A stretch of 31,590 nucleotides of DNA from Chara braunii. Taxonomy: Eukaryota; Streptophyta; Charophyceae; Charales; Characeae. This document shows positions 19,485-28,721 of this stretch, one piece after another (the first letter of the stretch is position 1; the number at the start of each line of letters is the position of its first letter). The stretch is taken from NCBI GenBank assembly GCA_003427395.1, contig BFEA01000386.1, positions 1,612,905 to 1,644,494 of the forward strand. Reading direction: 5' to 3'. The translations under genes were made by a program, and so were the position numbers. The notes below the pieces were generated by a model. That model was not told the DNA's origin. It saw nothing but the letters and a program-made list of their open reading frames with translations, and made no database searches.

Positions 19485-21136
19485 GGACCTCGTTAGACAC
19501 TCCTTGTGGACCCGAAATCCACAAGGAAGTGCTTGTTCCACCTGTCCTTGGGGACGATTCGTGAAAAAAAAATGTGAAAACAGCACAAGGAAATTTCCTT
19601 GTGGCGTCCTTGTGGCTACAGCCAATTTTTCCTAATCCCCAAGGGACCTCCCGAGGTCCCTCGGAGCACAAGGAAGCGCAAAATTCGGAGCGGCGAAGGC
19701 ATGTGTCAACGCACAGTTTCAGTTTGAGGGTGGTGCAGACGTGGTCCACCGAACGGGAGCACGGACATCCCTGCCCTCCACCGTCTGGGTGCCACCCCAA
19801 CGGCTCCAAACGGTCACCGTCCATGTGAGGCCTCTGTCCGTCGAATCGGGCGTCGCCGGCCGGTGTCATGCGGTCTGCTGCGCTGGGCAATCGTCGACAG
19901 CGGTCGGAAATTTGAATGCTTGTACGCGCCGGCGCTGCGTTCGGCGACGACAGTTTTATTTTGGAAGATCCTGGTTTTCGTCGATTGTCGTCAGGCCTTG
20001 CACGCCGGAGCACAGATCTTCCCTCGCTTTTTCTTCTGTCGACGGAGTTCTTCGCTGGACAGTCGACCACTGACGTGGAGCTGCTACCCTTTCCACGACC
20101 CTTACATGGCCGACCTGCTGCACAGGCTGCCTCTGCTACTCCTCGTCGTCGTGCTGCTTCTCATCGTTGTCTTTTTCCACGTGTGTTTCGTTGGCCTGCT
20201 CTCTGTCGTGGCTTGCAAAAGCAGATCTTCCAAGAACGGCGACAGGATGGGTCCACGACTGACCAACGGCAGACCGGCAGCTCCCTGTCCTGCGCTTCAT
20301 CCACCACCTCGGCGTCGCTAGAGGAATCACTCCACAACCCAACGAGTAGTACAGCTGAACAACAGCCTGTGAGGTCGCCACGTAGTCGGGGCCATCGTTT
20401 GGAAGTTGCATCAATGTCCTCCGTCTACGCGCGCGCAACTGCTCCTTCAGTCGTCCCAGCCCCCTCTCCTGCTGACATCGAAGAACAACGGTAGACACGG
20501 CCGCCGCCACGGCCTGCAGCTCAAGAGGTGTCAACACCGCACGTCCACCCTCTCCGCCGCCCTCCATAGCCGCGACCTGGACATGGACCCGTCGCTCCGC
20601 TGCCGTGTGTGTCGTCCTTCCACACCCAACGAAGAAGTCGAAGACGTTCGGCGAAAGCTGGCCCCTTTTCTTTGGATGCAGTCCCGCAGACAGAAATGTG
20701 TTTCAAGGCGCGGTCGGCGTGTGCGAAGGTTGATGGCGATGGACGCACCCGACGATGCCTGCGCACTCGCAACGGCCGGGGGACGAAAGTGCCGCCGCTG
20801 CTGAGCCCGTTTCAGCAGTACACCGTCTTCACGCCGCCAGCTGCACGTCGTCGTCATCGTCGCAAACGTCGACGCCCCCGGGTTAAATTTTTTTCCCGTC
20901 CCCCGCCTGATGCTGCTTCCCGCCACACGTCGTTGGACCATGCCGCCTCCACACGGACAAAAGACGGTGGACCAAGGACCACCGACCCCGCGGCCAGTAA
21001 TTTCCATATGAAAACGGCCGCGGGCATGCCACAAGGAAACATCCTCGGGGCAGGTCCCCAAGGATGAGTGGAACGACGCCGCAAATTTCCCTTAAGAGCC
21101 GTAAGGAAATTTCGTAAGGAGTGTCTAACGAGGCCC
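19485..21136. mobile_element. DNA transposon with 21-bp terminal inverted repeats, PIF/Harbinger-like
   Basis: The left end GGACCTCGTTAGACACTCC.. (19485-19505) is the inverse of the right end (21116-21136, ..GGAGTGTCTAACGAGGCCC) over 21 bases with one mismatch. Both ends are flanked by the trinucleotide CTA (19482-19484 and 21137-21139) as target duplication. GG-starting inverted repeats of the form GGCCTxGTT with a 3-bp T/A-centred duplication are typical of PIF/Harbinger and Tourist elements. Subterminal CACAAGGA/TCCTTGTG words recur about eight times near both ends (19501, 19519, 19585-19612, 19665, 21030), as expected of transposase-binding sites. The interior is GC-rich with only a possible transposase remnant, so the copy is non-autonomous. 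Confidence 0.8.
20136..20567 (-). pseudogene. Possible transposase N-terminal remnant inside the DNA transposon
   Basis: A 143-residue minus-strand frame from ATG 20567. It contains an Arg-rich stretch (residues 44-50) and PRWWMKRRTGS at about residues 86-96. A WW followed by basic residues and TG is reminiscent of the start of PIF/Harbinger transposase cores. The DDE catalytic region that should follow is absent and the frame becomes Asp/Glu-rich and stops. Competing open frames on both strands reflect the GC-rich, stop-poor composition, so this call is tentative. The inverted repeats around it are the main support. Confidence 0.3.
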
Positions 21137-21228
21137 CTACTCATAGAACAGCTATCTAAGATCCAGAGGGGCTATGGGGAAACCTCAGGAGAATCACTTG
21201 TTAAGCCTGAAGTCCAAGAAGGCTATGA

Positions 21229-21235
21229 GAAACCT

Positions 21236-21275
<40 letters not shown>

Positions 21276-21282
21276 AAACCTC
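21229..21282. repeat. T37 tract flanked by an 8-bp direct repeat
   Basis: GAAACCTC at 21229-21236 and 21275-21282 flanks C plus 37 T (21238-21274). GAAAC directly after a T tract is also how the LINE-2 3' end begins (21880). This may be another minus-strand LINE 3' end or a tail-only insertion. Confidence 0.6.
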
Positions 21283-21300
21283 AATCCTTGTCCCATAGGA
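21276..21300 (+). repeat. 25-bp direct repeat, copy A
   Basis: AAACCTCAATCCTTGTCCCA and the following TAGGA recur at 28697-28721 with a single mismatch, 7.4 kb away, on both sides of the nested LINE complex. Confidence 0.8.
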
Positions 21301-21765
21301 TTTTTCGGCCCGAAACCAAGCTACCTAGTGTGATTCATTAGCTCAACTCTCATATCCTTGATACCTAGTCTCTACCAGGCTTCACATCCCCAACTGCTAG
21401 GTTACTACAGAATGGCGCGACCCACTTCAGAACAATTCCCCACCTGCTAGGTTACAGGCCGGAATGAACCCCCTCTCGCTCTGTCCAGCGCCATCTACAT
21501 ACCAGCTCACCAATGGACACTGGAGTGTCTTCCACCCTCGGCAACAACCCAGATCTCTCTCCCAGGCCTCATGCCCCCGCATAGCTCGGGTTACAGGGCG
21601 GCGCAACCAGGCCCCAGCTCCGACGAGCGTTGTTCTGGTCTCGTCCATTCACAAAACTATGAGTGTAACGGCATCAGCAAAACATCGAGCAAATCACCCA
21701 TCACCACCATAGCTACAGTTCCAAGGCCTCCAGTTCGTGCACTGTTTGTGATCCTCCACCAGAAC
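21301..21765. other. C-rich host segment left of the nested LINEs
   Basis: Three degenerate copies of GCTAGGTTAC plus (A/G)CGGCGCAACC-like sequence occur near 21395, 21440 and 21585. The plus strand is open from about 21571 and is Ser/Pro-rich. No protein family was recognised. The same composition continues at 27627 beyond the LINE insertions. Confidence 0.45.
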
Positions 21766-21780
21766 CGTCCAAGAGTCCCT

Positions 21781-21847
21781 TTTTTTTTTTTTTTTTTTAA
21801 CCAGCTGAGATTGCTAGTGGTGTTGGTACGAGCATCCACCACTAACA

Positions 21848-21851
<4 letters not shown>
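21781..21851 (-). mobile_element. LINE-5 relic (3' end), left half
   Basis: T18 (21781-21798) and the following 53 bases are the terminal part of an older short LINE insertion. Its continuation lies at 27406-27611, because LINE-2 was inserted into it. Outer duplication: CGTCCAAGAGTCCCT (21766-21780) against CGTCCAAGCATCCCT (27612-27626), 13 of 15 matching. Confidence 0.7.
21836..21851 (-). repeat. LINE-2 target-site duplication, left copy
   Basis: CCACCACTAACAGCTC is identical over 16 bases to 27390-27405. It lies immediately before the LINE-2 T tract. Confidence 0.92.
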
Positions 21852-21879
<28 letters not shown>

Positions 21880-21943
21880 GAAACNCCCCCCGGGTGATAG
21901 AGGCGCTGATAAGAGCAGCCACCGCTACCACTAGGGAAGAGGC

Positions 21944-21998
21944 TCCATCTATTGGTGGGGAGCATCACCTGCTGGAAAGCGGGTCCAGCGTCCCCTAT
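21944..21998 (-). repeat. LINE 3'-terminal hairpin block, copy in LINE-2
   Basis: CTATTGGTGGGGAGCATCAC, then GCTGG, a loop and CCAGC. It lies about 65 bases inside the tail. The element-strand RNA would present the stem just before poly(A). Confidence 0.8.
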
Positions 21999-22041
21999 AC
22001 AAATTATGATCAGGAAAACAGTTTGGAGGATCCTTGCCAGC

Positions 22042-22078
22042 ATTGATTACCCTGGAATCCAGGGGATTGACTGAGCAA
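22042..22078 (-). ncRNA. Conserved 3' UTR hairpin of LINE-2
   Basis: CAGCATTGATTA precedes and GGATTGACTG follows the perfect inverted repeat CCCTGG-AAT-CCAGGG. The same flanks in LINE-3 (12004-12036) and LINE-4 (16828-16858) enclose stems of different sequence that still pair. It is called a structured RNA element of the transposon, not a separate gene. Confidence 0.6.
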
Positions 22079-22144
22079 GGCCATGGAAAAATTGGAAAAT
22101 TTAGAAAAGACCTGCCACTAAGGAGGTTGTATCAGAGTATAACA

Positions 22145-22234
22145 GAGATGAAAGCTAACTTCCGAAGATCGTTTGCACAGGATGTAACTGAGATGAAAGC
22201 TAACTTCCGAAGATTGTCTGCACAGGATGTTGAG
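22145..22234. repeat. 45-bp tandem duplication in the LINE-2 3' UTR
   Basis: GAGATGAAAGCTAACTTCCG and the following bases occur at 22145-22189 and 22190-22234 with a few differences (GATCGTTTGC against GATTGTCTGC). Confidence 0.9.
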
Positions 22235-22554
22235 CTGCTGAGAGTAAACCTTTTCGCCCTAAAACAGGCGCCGAATTTCTGCTGCTGAAGGCCTAGTTTC
22301 TCCTTAACAGCCTGATAGTCCACTTCACCCTGTAGCAGGCCGTTTTTCTGCTGCTGAAGCTTCATTTTCCTTTTCCTTGTCGTGTCAGGGCCGGGGTCCA
22401 GGAAGAACCAAACTGGGGGGCACCAGTGGTTCTACCCACTTGACCCCTCCTCGGCCACTCTTCTTCCATCCCCTTTTGCTGCGTCTGATGAGGTGGGATA
22501 AGGAAGGAAAGATGGATCAACCGGGTTTTAGTGGAAGGGTAGAAGAGGCATCGG

Positions 22555-24039
22555 TTACAGGTATGCTTCCAAGGACTGTGGGTGGAGGGGGAATGGGTCC
22601 GGGAATTCCACTGCAGGTCTCATAGGGATATTGGGGTCTATTGACAGCCAATCCTTGAATCTCAATCTGTAGTCCCTTGGCACTTCCTCTCCGTGGCTGT
22701 CCTCCCCCCCTTCCTCTGCACTCCAAACCCCGGTCCAGCATACTTCCGCCACCCACCCCTCTCGGTCTCCACCCAACCAGTCCCTGGAAAACTGTGTTAA
22801 ATGTACCTGGATGTCTTTGGGGTTATGAAGCTTATCTAATGTTTGTTTCATTGAGGTCACCTGTGCGAGAGTTCCAGTTGGAAATGTGTCTTGAATTCTT
22901 TCCTCTCCCTCTACCCGGACTTGGTCTAAAGTTAGTATGCATCTTTGCCACCATAGGACCCACAGGACCGTTCTCCGGGATAGATGGAACATGTTGGACA
23001 CAAAGGTGTCATCTTGGAAGGGCGGATAATGCCCTGTTAGGATGGCACGCCAATCCCAAGGCCACAGGTGCCCAGGGACCATTTGTTGCCATACCCTGTC
23101 CCACCACCTCCAGGTTAGGATGGCTGCAGGGCACTGTAGGAATATGTGCTCGACTGTCTCTGCCCTTTTCCTAGCTGGAAATCCCAGCAGACACCGAGAG
23201 CACCAGGGTAGGGCCCGGCCTTGCTGTTCTAGTTGTGTATGGTCAATCAGCCAGTTGTTGGTTGGCAGGCACCGATGCAAGATTTGCCACTGCAGAGATA
23301 TAATTTTCACCGGTTTGCATTTGGTGTCGCTGAACCACCGTATCGGGGTAAGGAGCTGCCTATCTACGTTGAGGTGCTTTTGCCACCGATCTATCACCGT
23401 GTCTTTTAAGCAGCGCTTTACTCTGAGCATTCCATACGTCACTTTGACTGATAGTCCGGATAGCGTTTTGTGTTTGGTTTGTCGAGAGCTGCTTCGCAGG
23501 TCGGAGTACCATACCCATTCCAACAAGTCCATGGGGAGGGCCTCTAATGCAATCTCAGGATAAAAGGCCCGCCGGTTTTCTCCATCCTCCAAGACCCTAA
23601 TCCAGTTAAGCATGTCCTTCTGAATCCATTGGAAGGGTTCCACGTTACCTGCTAGGCTCCCTCTTCTTTCCACAGTGTACCATTCAATCAGCGTCTCCTT
23701 TGGTCGGATGAGGTGAACCAGGCCCACTGTATCAACCTTTCCTTTAATGGCCACCCAATCTCCCTCCCTCAGTATCTTTCCTTTGCGAAGGATGGGCCAC
23801 CACCCTACTGGGAGGGCTTCCGTTATTTCTGCCAGTGCTGCTTCGATGTTATGGCAGTACCTTAAGTCTTCCCTCATCTTTTCCGGACTTTTCCAATCCA
23901 AATTTTCCTTGTCCCAGAGGTCACCCACTCTCGTCACCCCGTTCTTCACCCATCCTTTCCATGGGGTGTCGGAACTACAGAAGATCTGACTGTGTTCCTT
24001 AGTGATCCATCTATTCCCAAAGAGCGGTTGCCTTGCCAC
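22555..24039 (-). pseudogene. LINE-2 ORF2 C-terminal region with zf-RVT zinc domain
   Basis: The longest open frame in the window, 494 codons, running in the minus direction. It includes WKGWVKNGVTRVGDLW, ISLQWQILHRCLPTNNWLID, then C-x2-C in PWCSRC and H-x4-C in EHIFLQC, which make the plant LINE zinc-binding domain. WPWDWRAILTG, RLRFKDW and the tail PNIPMRP with EFPDPFP follow. It aligns throughout with LINE-1 9500-11050. The apparent ATG is an artefact of a frameshift near 24050-24080, beside a G run: upstream residues RWEEV belong to this register while the preceding residues are in another. The stop near 22555 matches the LINE-1 ORF2 end. Confidence 0.9.
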
Positions 24040-26242
24040 CTCCTCCCACCTGTCCGGGTGCGGGCGATTTTTGGGGGGGAAGTTTCCTCCAAATTTTTAA
24101 TAGTCGAGGCCAAAATCCATCTTTCCTTCCCTCCTCTCCTCTGGAACGCCTAGGTATTCTCCAATATCTATCCTCTAACCAACGTAGAGGGTGGACAAAC
24201 GGCGGGGCCTCAGGGGCCAGACGGGCCATTTGTTCCAGTGCTAGTGGCCTCCATACTAGCGGGTTTTCGAAAATCAGGCGTATCACCCATTGCAGGCTGA
24301 GGGTTTGGGTTTGACAAAGGGGGTCCAGGATACCGAGGCCACCTTTTGTCTTGGGTTGAATAACTGAGTCCCATGCCACTCGACTCATAGCATGGGGGTT
24401 TTCGCTATCTCCTCACCATAAGAAGGCTGCCACCTTCCTCTTCATGGTCCTTAGGGCCTTTGGACTTAGTGGCCAAATGATCGATTTGTACCAATGGGTG
24501 GCTGGCACCACGATGTTGATTACCACGGCACGCCCGAAGAGTGATGTGTGTTGGTGGTTCCATCGAGAGAGTTTAGCAAAAGCTGGGGTTGATAACCATC
24601 CATCGTTTTTTGGGGGATTGCCCTGGGCGGACATCTTGACTCCCAAGACTCAGATGGGGGAGTCAGGGGCTACCCAAGTGATGTGGTGCCCCTCGCGGGG
24701 ATGGCCCCCTTGGTGGTGGAGCCACCAACCAATTGTTTTCTTTCCCCGGTTTATAGTAATGTCAGAGAGGGTGCAAAATAGGGCCATGAGCCTATATATC
24801 ACCTCCATATTTTGTTGTGTAGCGTCAACCATGATTGTAAGGTTGTCTGCAAAAAGCGAGCAGACCGGGACCGCGTTTCTGGGGATTCCAGTAATTCGAA
24901 TTCTTTTTAAGTCCTTGTCTTGGTGGAGGTTGGCTGCTAATGCTTCCATAATAATGATAAACAAAAAGGGGGCTATGGGATCCCCTTGCCTGACCGAGCG
25001 TTGCAATCTTATCTTCGGGGCTAGGGACCCGTTTATCTAAACGCTGGTGGTGGCATTACAATGTAAAATATTCACCCATCGTCTGAAATTGGGACCAAAG
25101 TTCAGTGTTTCCAGACATCTATCCAGAAAAATCCAATCCACATGGTCATAAGCTTTTTCAAAGTCAATGAAGATGAAAGCGGCATTGGATTTAGATTGAT
25201 GAGTCAGGCTAATCATTTCATTGACTAGGAGTATATTTTCCTGAATGTTCCGGTTACGCATAAAGCCAGTCTGGGATGGGTGAATGATGTCTTCCATTAC
25301 GTCGATCATTCGATTGGCCAGAGTTTTTGACAACATCTTATATACCACAGTCAACAGTGTGATGGGGCGGTAGTTTCTGATATTCATCTTGGCGTTTTTT
25401 TTATGAAGCAGTGAAAGCACCCCTTGCCCTACCAGCTCTCCTAGCTCTCCAGAGTCCCAGACAACGCCATAGAACCTCGTCAGGTCCTCACTCAAGAGGG
25501 GCCACATGGATTCCCAAAACTCCTTGGGAAAGCCGTCTAGACCCGGGGTCTTCTCTTCATCCATTTGCATTAGGGCCGTCCAAATTTCTTCCTTGGAAAT
25601 TCGTCGATCCAGATGGTCCTTCTGTTTCGGAGAAAGGCGGTCTTCCAACGGGTGTAGGAATTCTTTCAATTTTCTTAATCGATCTGCCTCATGTAGTTGG
25701 GGAATGTGGGAGGAGAAGAGATCTTTGCAGAAGGATCTGACAATCTTAACGCAATGTGTTGTGGTGGTGGCTAAGTCGTCAGTCTCAGGGTCCAAAAAAG
25801 CTTCGATGGTCGTACGGTGGGCTCTTACTGAGGCTAGGCTAAAGAAATGGGGATCCATGGCTCCTTCAGTAGTCCATTTGGCTAACTTACCTCGAATTTT
25901 AATTCCTTACCAGCAGTATTGTGCTAATTGGAGAAGTTGGTCCTGTAAAGATTGAATGTCAGGGATGTGTTCATTAGAATTGTCCTGACTAACCAGGTTG
26001 TGAAGTCTCCTGTGAACGTCCATTTCATGCGCATGTTGCCTGTTTGCCACCAAACTCGAATATTCTTTACTCTTTTTGGCTAGAAAAAAAAGCCCATTGG
26101 TGAACCATCTCACCTCCGAGATACATGAGTCCTTCTGGTTTCTCCAGAAATTCTAGACATCTTGAATGTATGTGTGAAACGTCTTGTCTTTAAGTAAGGA
26201 AGTGTTGAGTTTATAATATCTGGGTCCTTGGTCTGGCCGTTT
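24040..26242 (-). pseudogene. LINE-2 ORF2: reverse transcriptase domain
   Basis: The same register as the endonuclease continues through NYRPITLLTVVYK, FIFIDFEKAYDHVDW and SVRQGDPIAPFLF. The catalytic motif C reads FADN (around 24845) instead of FADD, so the second catalytic Asp is Asn. Stops: 26243 boundary (TAG), about 26153 (TAG, Trp in LINE-1), about 25907 (TAA, Gln in LINE-1), 25037 (TAG), 24650 (TGA, Arg in LINE-1) and about 24410 (TGA, Arg in LINE-1). The last two fit CGA-to-TGA changes. The family's reverse transcriptase copies element RNA at the nicked target; this copy could not. Confidence 0.92.
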
Positions 26243-27073
26243 CTAGAAAGAAAATATAGCCCCACATGTGCAGTGATCCAATCCAGGGTGGGAACTCCGT
26301 GGGAGGATGGTGGAGAATTGTAGAGCAATCTCAATTTCTTGTGAGAGAAGAATCAAGTCGATACGTGATTTCGATTGTCTCGACTGCTCAATAGTACGAT
26401 GACAGGTGTAAGATTTTGATGTCAGATGTAACAGTCTAAAGGCGTCTACCAAGCTCAGGGCTTCACAAAGATCCGTTATTGATTTTTCACATTTCTCCAC
26501 GTAGTCTAGGAAAGAGGCCCGGGAGGCCCATTTATCCATCCCTCTGTCTGGTACAACGTTAAAATCACCGACGATTATCAATGGAACACCTTGAGGGGCG
26601 AGTGTCTGGAGGTGGGTGAAGAAAGACGCCCTTTCCGTTGTCGTGTTGAGGGCGTAGATACACAGAATGCTGATAAGTTCTAGTTCCAGCATGCCGAGAA
26701 TCGACACCCATCTCCCCTGATCCTCATCGGCTACCCAGTTTACTACCTCTATTTTGGACCCGGGCGGGATCCAGATCGCCACTCCCGCCAACCCTTGTGT
26801 CTTGGCATGCGCCATGTAGGCCTGATGGGGCCAAACCGCTTTGTGAGCCCGATGGTGATCCGGTTTATCCATTAGGTGGGTTTATTGGATACATATGACG
26901 TCTGGCCAAGTCTTGCCCCCTACCCCTTTCAGTTGATCCCATATCGCTTGCCTTTTCGAGGGATTGAAGGAGGTAAGTCCGTTCACGTTGAGGGTCCTTA
27001 AGTCGAGGTCTGCATTTCTGAGCCAATGCTTCCACTGAGGATTTCTGCAATACAGGGTATCGATTTCATCCAT
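26243..27073 (-). pseudogene. LINE-2 ORF2: APE-type endonuclease domain
   Basis: ATG 27073 is taken as the ORF2 start because it is the first Met upstream of DLDLRTLNVNGLTS and the upstream domain ends with stops just before it. Motifs: catalytic Asn in LNVNGL, GDFNVVPD, SRIDLILLS and the terminal LDH (about 26275). The codon of the catalytic Glu (QETH in LINE-1) is TAA (26882-26884), so the active-site residue itself became a stop. The frame resumes unchanged after it with WPHQAYMAHAKTQGLAGVAI. It is otherwise intact to the TAG at 26243. Confidence 0.9.
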
Positions 27074-27099
27074 TTTAGCCCCCTGTTGCTACCTCCTTC

Positions 27100-27389
27100 C
27101 TATCTAGACCCAAACCCATGGTTTGGTGGACCAATTGGTTGTACATAGCAGCCCGTACCGGAGGATCTTTGATAGACAAGTGAGCAGGTCACCTTCCAAC
27201 TAGAAGGAGTCGGCTTTCACCTGTTGAAAGGAGAGTTTCATCAAGGCTCCATGATTGAACCATTTAAGATTTAAGTTTTTGTGCTCCTCAACGAGGACAT
27301 ACAAATCTGTAGTCGCAACCCTAACCAGACCATCAAACTGGGGAAGGGTTGCAAAGATTCCTTCTGGATAGTGTCGCCTTAAGAAAGAG
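27100..27389 (-). pseudogene. Unnamed conserved domain, truncated LINE-2 copy
   Basis: Minus-strand reading from the 5' junction gives LRRHYPEGIFATLPQF, DLYVLVEEHKNLNLKWF and LSKILRYGLL. This parallels LINE-1 6127-6360. One in-frame stop lies about 27210. The element begins inside this domain, so the upstream half seen in LINE-1 is missing. Confidence 0.6.
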
Positions 27390-27405
27390 CCACCACTAAC
27401 AGCTC
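27390..27405 (-). repeat. LINE-2 target-site duplication, right copy
   Basis: Perfect 16-base partner of 21836-21851. It directly precedes the remainder of the older LINE-5 relic. Confidence 0.92.
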
Positions 27406-27611
27406 AACTATTGGCTCCGGTCTATTGGTGGGGAGCTGCACCTGCTGGAAAACGGGTCTAGCGTCCCTCATACAAGTATTACTGATACATGGTTCAAAAA
27501 CAGGATGTATGCAAAAAAGGAGTATTGCCTCTTCAGCCAGAACCTGGCCGCCAAATGCCCGTGGTATTACTAGCAGCACTACCTCCTATAGCCCAATCTG
27601 ACATAATCATG
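27406..27611 (-). mobile_element. LINE-5 relic (3' end), right half
   Basis: It continues the element split by LINE-2. It contains the terminal hairpin block at 27412-27471 (CTATTGGTGGGGAGCTGCAC, GCTGG and a mutated partner arm). Together with 21781-21851 the relic is about 277 bp, a very short 5'-truncated LINE insertion. It is bounded by the imperfect duplication at 27612-27626. Confidence 0.7.
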
Positions 27612-27626
27612 CGTCCAAGCATCCCT

Positions 27627-28696
27627 AACCCTACTCCGACAAGACTTACCACGACGGAGTCACCAGCTCCACAACTGTTGTGCCCTATTTCGTCCTGCTA
27701 GCTACCCCCCTTCACAATAAGACACATTATATCCAACTGGCAACCCACCTTCTGCAGTCTACCACAATCAGCGCTAAACTTTACAGAATTCCCATAAATT
27801 TTAGGAGATTTTAGGAAATTTGAATTGCACAACCAACAGAGATGTCAGAGCCCCCTCCAACACCCTCGCCCCCAGAAACAGAGGGAAACGGAGGGAAAAC
27901 AACCTCTCTCCTTATGGGAGATCAAGTGAAGGACGAGAACTCAAATCATATTTAAGAGCTCAGAACAACCCCAGAACTACTCCTCCCTGTCAAAAACTAC
28001 CCCCTGTCCCTACACTGCCTCCGCCAAGAGGAGCCCCCTTCTCCTCATTAGCCCCAGTTCAGGACAGCCCCCTAATTGGACACCCCTGCTCCCTCAGCGA
28101 CATACAATACCCCCTAAAGTATGTCCCTGAAAGTTGAAGTTCCCCCATCCCTCCTGCCCCAACCCCTCCCAATGGAACAACCCACTCAACCTCTCACCTG
28201 CTAAAAACAACACCCCTTGTCCTCTCTGTCCCAACTGCCATAACTGATTCGACCCCAAAGATCAGCCCGGCCCCAGAAGCGGACAACCCTCAATTCCACC
28301 CCTCCCTTGTTAAGGGTACACCTCCCACCTTGTGTAACCCAAAGGAAAGAGCTCCTACCCCAAAGAAGAAAACCCCAGTTATCGCCTGAGGCCCCCCGTA
28401 AGACCCCCCACCCCTGAACGTTGCGCAATCAACTTTAGAGGGGCTACAAAATCATGCACCGACAATCCCATTTTGGAATCTGGTCTACGAACATCAGAAT
28501 ATCGCTCAAGAACTTATGATCATAAACTTACCAATCCAAATCAGCGCAATAATCAGGTAATGATGAAAATCAGAATACAGGGATTAGAAAATCCACAATC
28601 GAAAATTAATTCAGATGTAAAATCATGAATATACAGATTACAGTTCACTAATTCCAAATGTAAATATACAGATGTAAAATAACCATGTGGACAAGT
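27627..28696. other. C-rich host segment right of the nested LINEs
   Basis: The plus strand is rich in CCC/ACC codons. The frame that leaves 21765 can be resumed at 27627 (P-T-P-T-R-L-T-T-T-E-S-P-A-P) to a TAG at about 27700. A second Pro-rich frame follows ATG 27842. Neither is long or recognised. AATATACAGAT and CAGATGTAAAAT are repeated near 28610-28680. Confidence 0.4.
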
Positions 28697-28721
28697 AAAC
28701 CTCAATCATTGTCCCATAGGA
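28697..28721 (+). repeat. 25-bp direct repeat, copy B
   Basis: AAACCTCAATCATTGTCCCA plus TAGGA; partner of 21276-21300 with one mismatch. Loose similarity continues for about 20 bases (TTCTCG-CCAAGCC). Confidence 0.8.

Larger units (their letters stand above)
21852..27389 (-). mobile_element. LINE-2: 5.5-kb non-LTR retrotransposon, 5'-truncated
   Basis: Flanked by a perfect 16-bp duplication (21836-21851 and 27390-27405). Minus-strand order: truncated unnamed domain (27389-27100), endonuclease, reverse transcriptase and zinc C-terminus as one ORF2 (27073-22555), 3' UTR with two conserved hairpins and a 45-bp tandem duplication, and A28 (T 21852-21879). ORF2 stays in one register from 27073 to about 24050 with seven stops. 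It has one frameshift and is then open for 494 codons. It is the youngest readable LINE here, but it was already defective or has decayed at catalytic residues. The two identical duplications indicate a fairly recent insertion. Confidence 0.95.

Noticed and set aside
19916-20494. 192-residue plus-strand frame as a gene
   Set aside because: The region is stop-poor on both strands because of its GC-rich composition, and no domain is visible. The enclosing transposon explains the block.
22125-22150. GTATCAGAG as a tRNA-Met primer binding site of an LTR element
   Set aside because: It lies within the LINE-2 3' UTR, no terminal repeat borders it, and the match is short.
22483-22515. CTGATGAG at about 22487 as a second hammerhead
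   Set aside because: No GAAA at a suitable distance with a stem II, no NUH site and no stem III partner.
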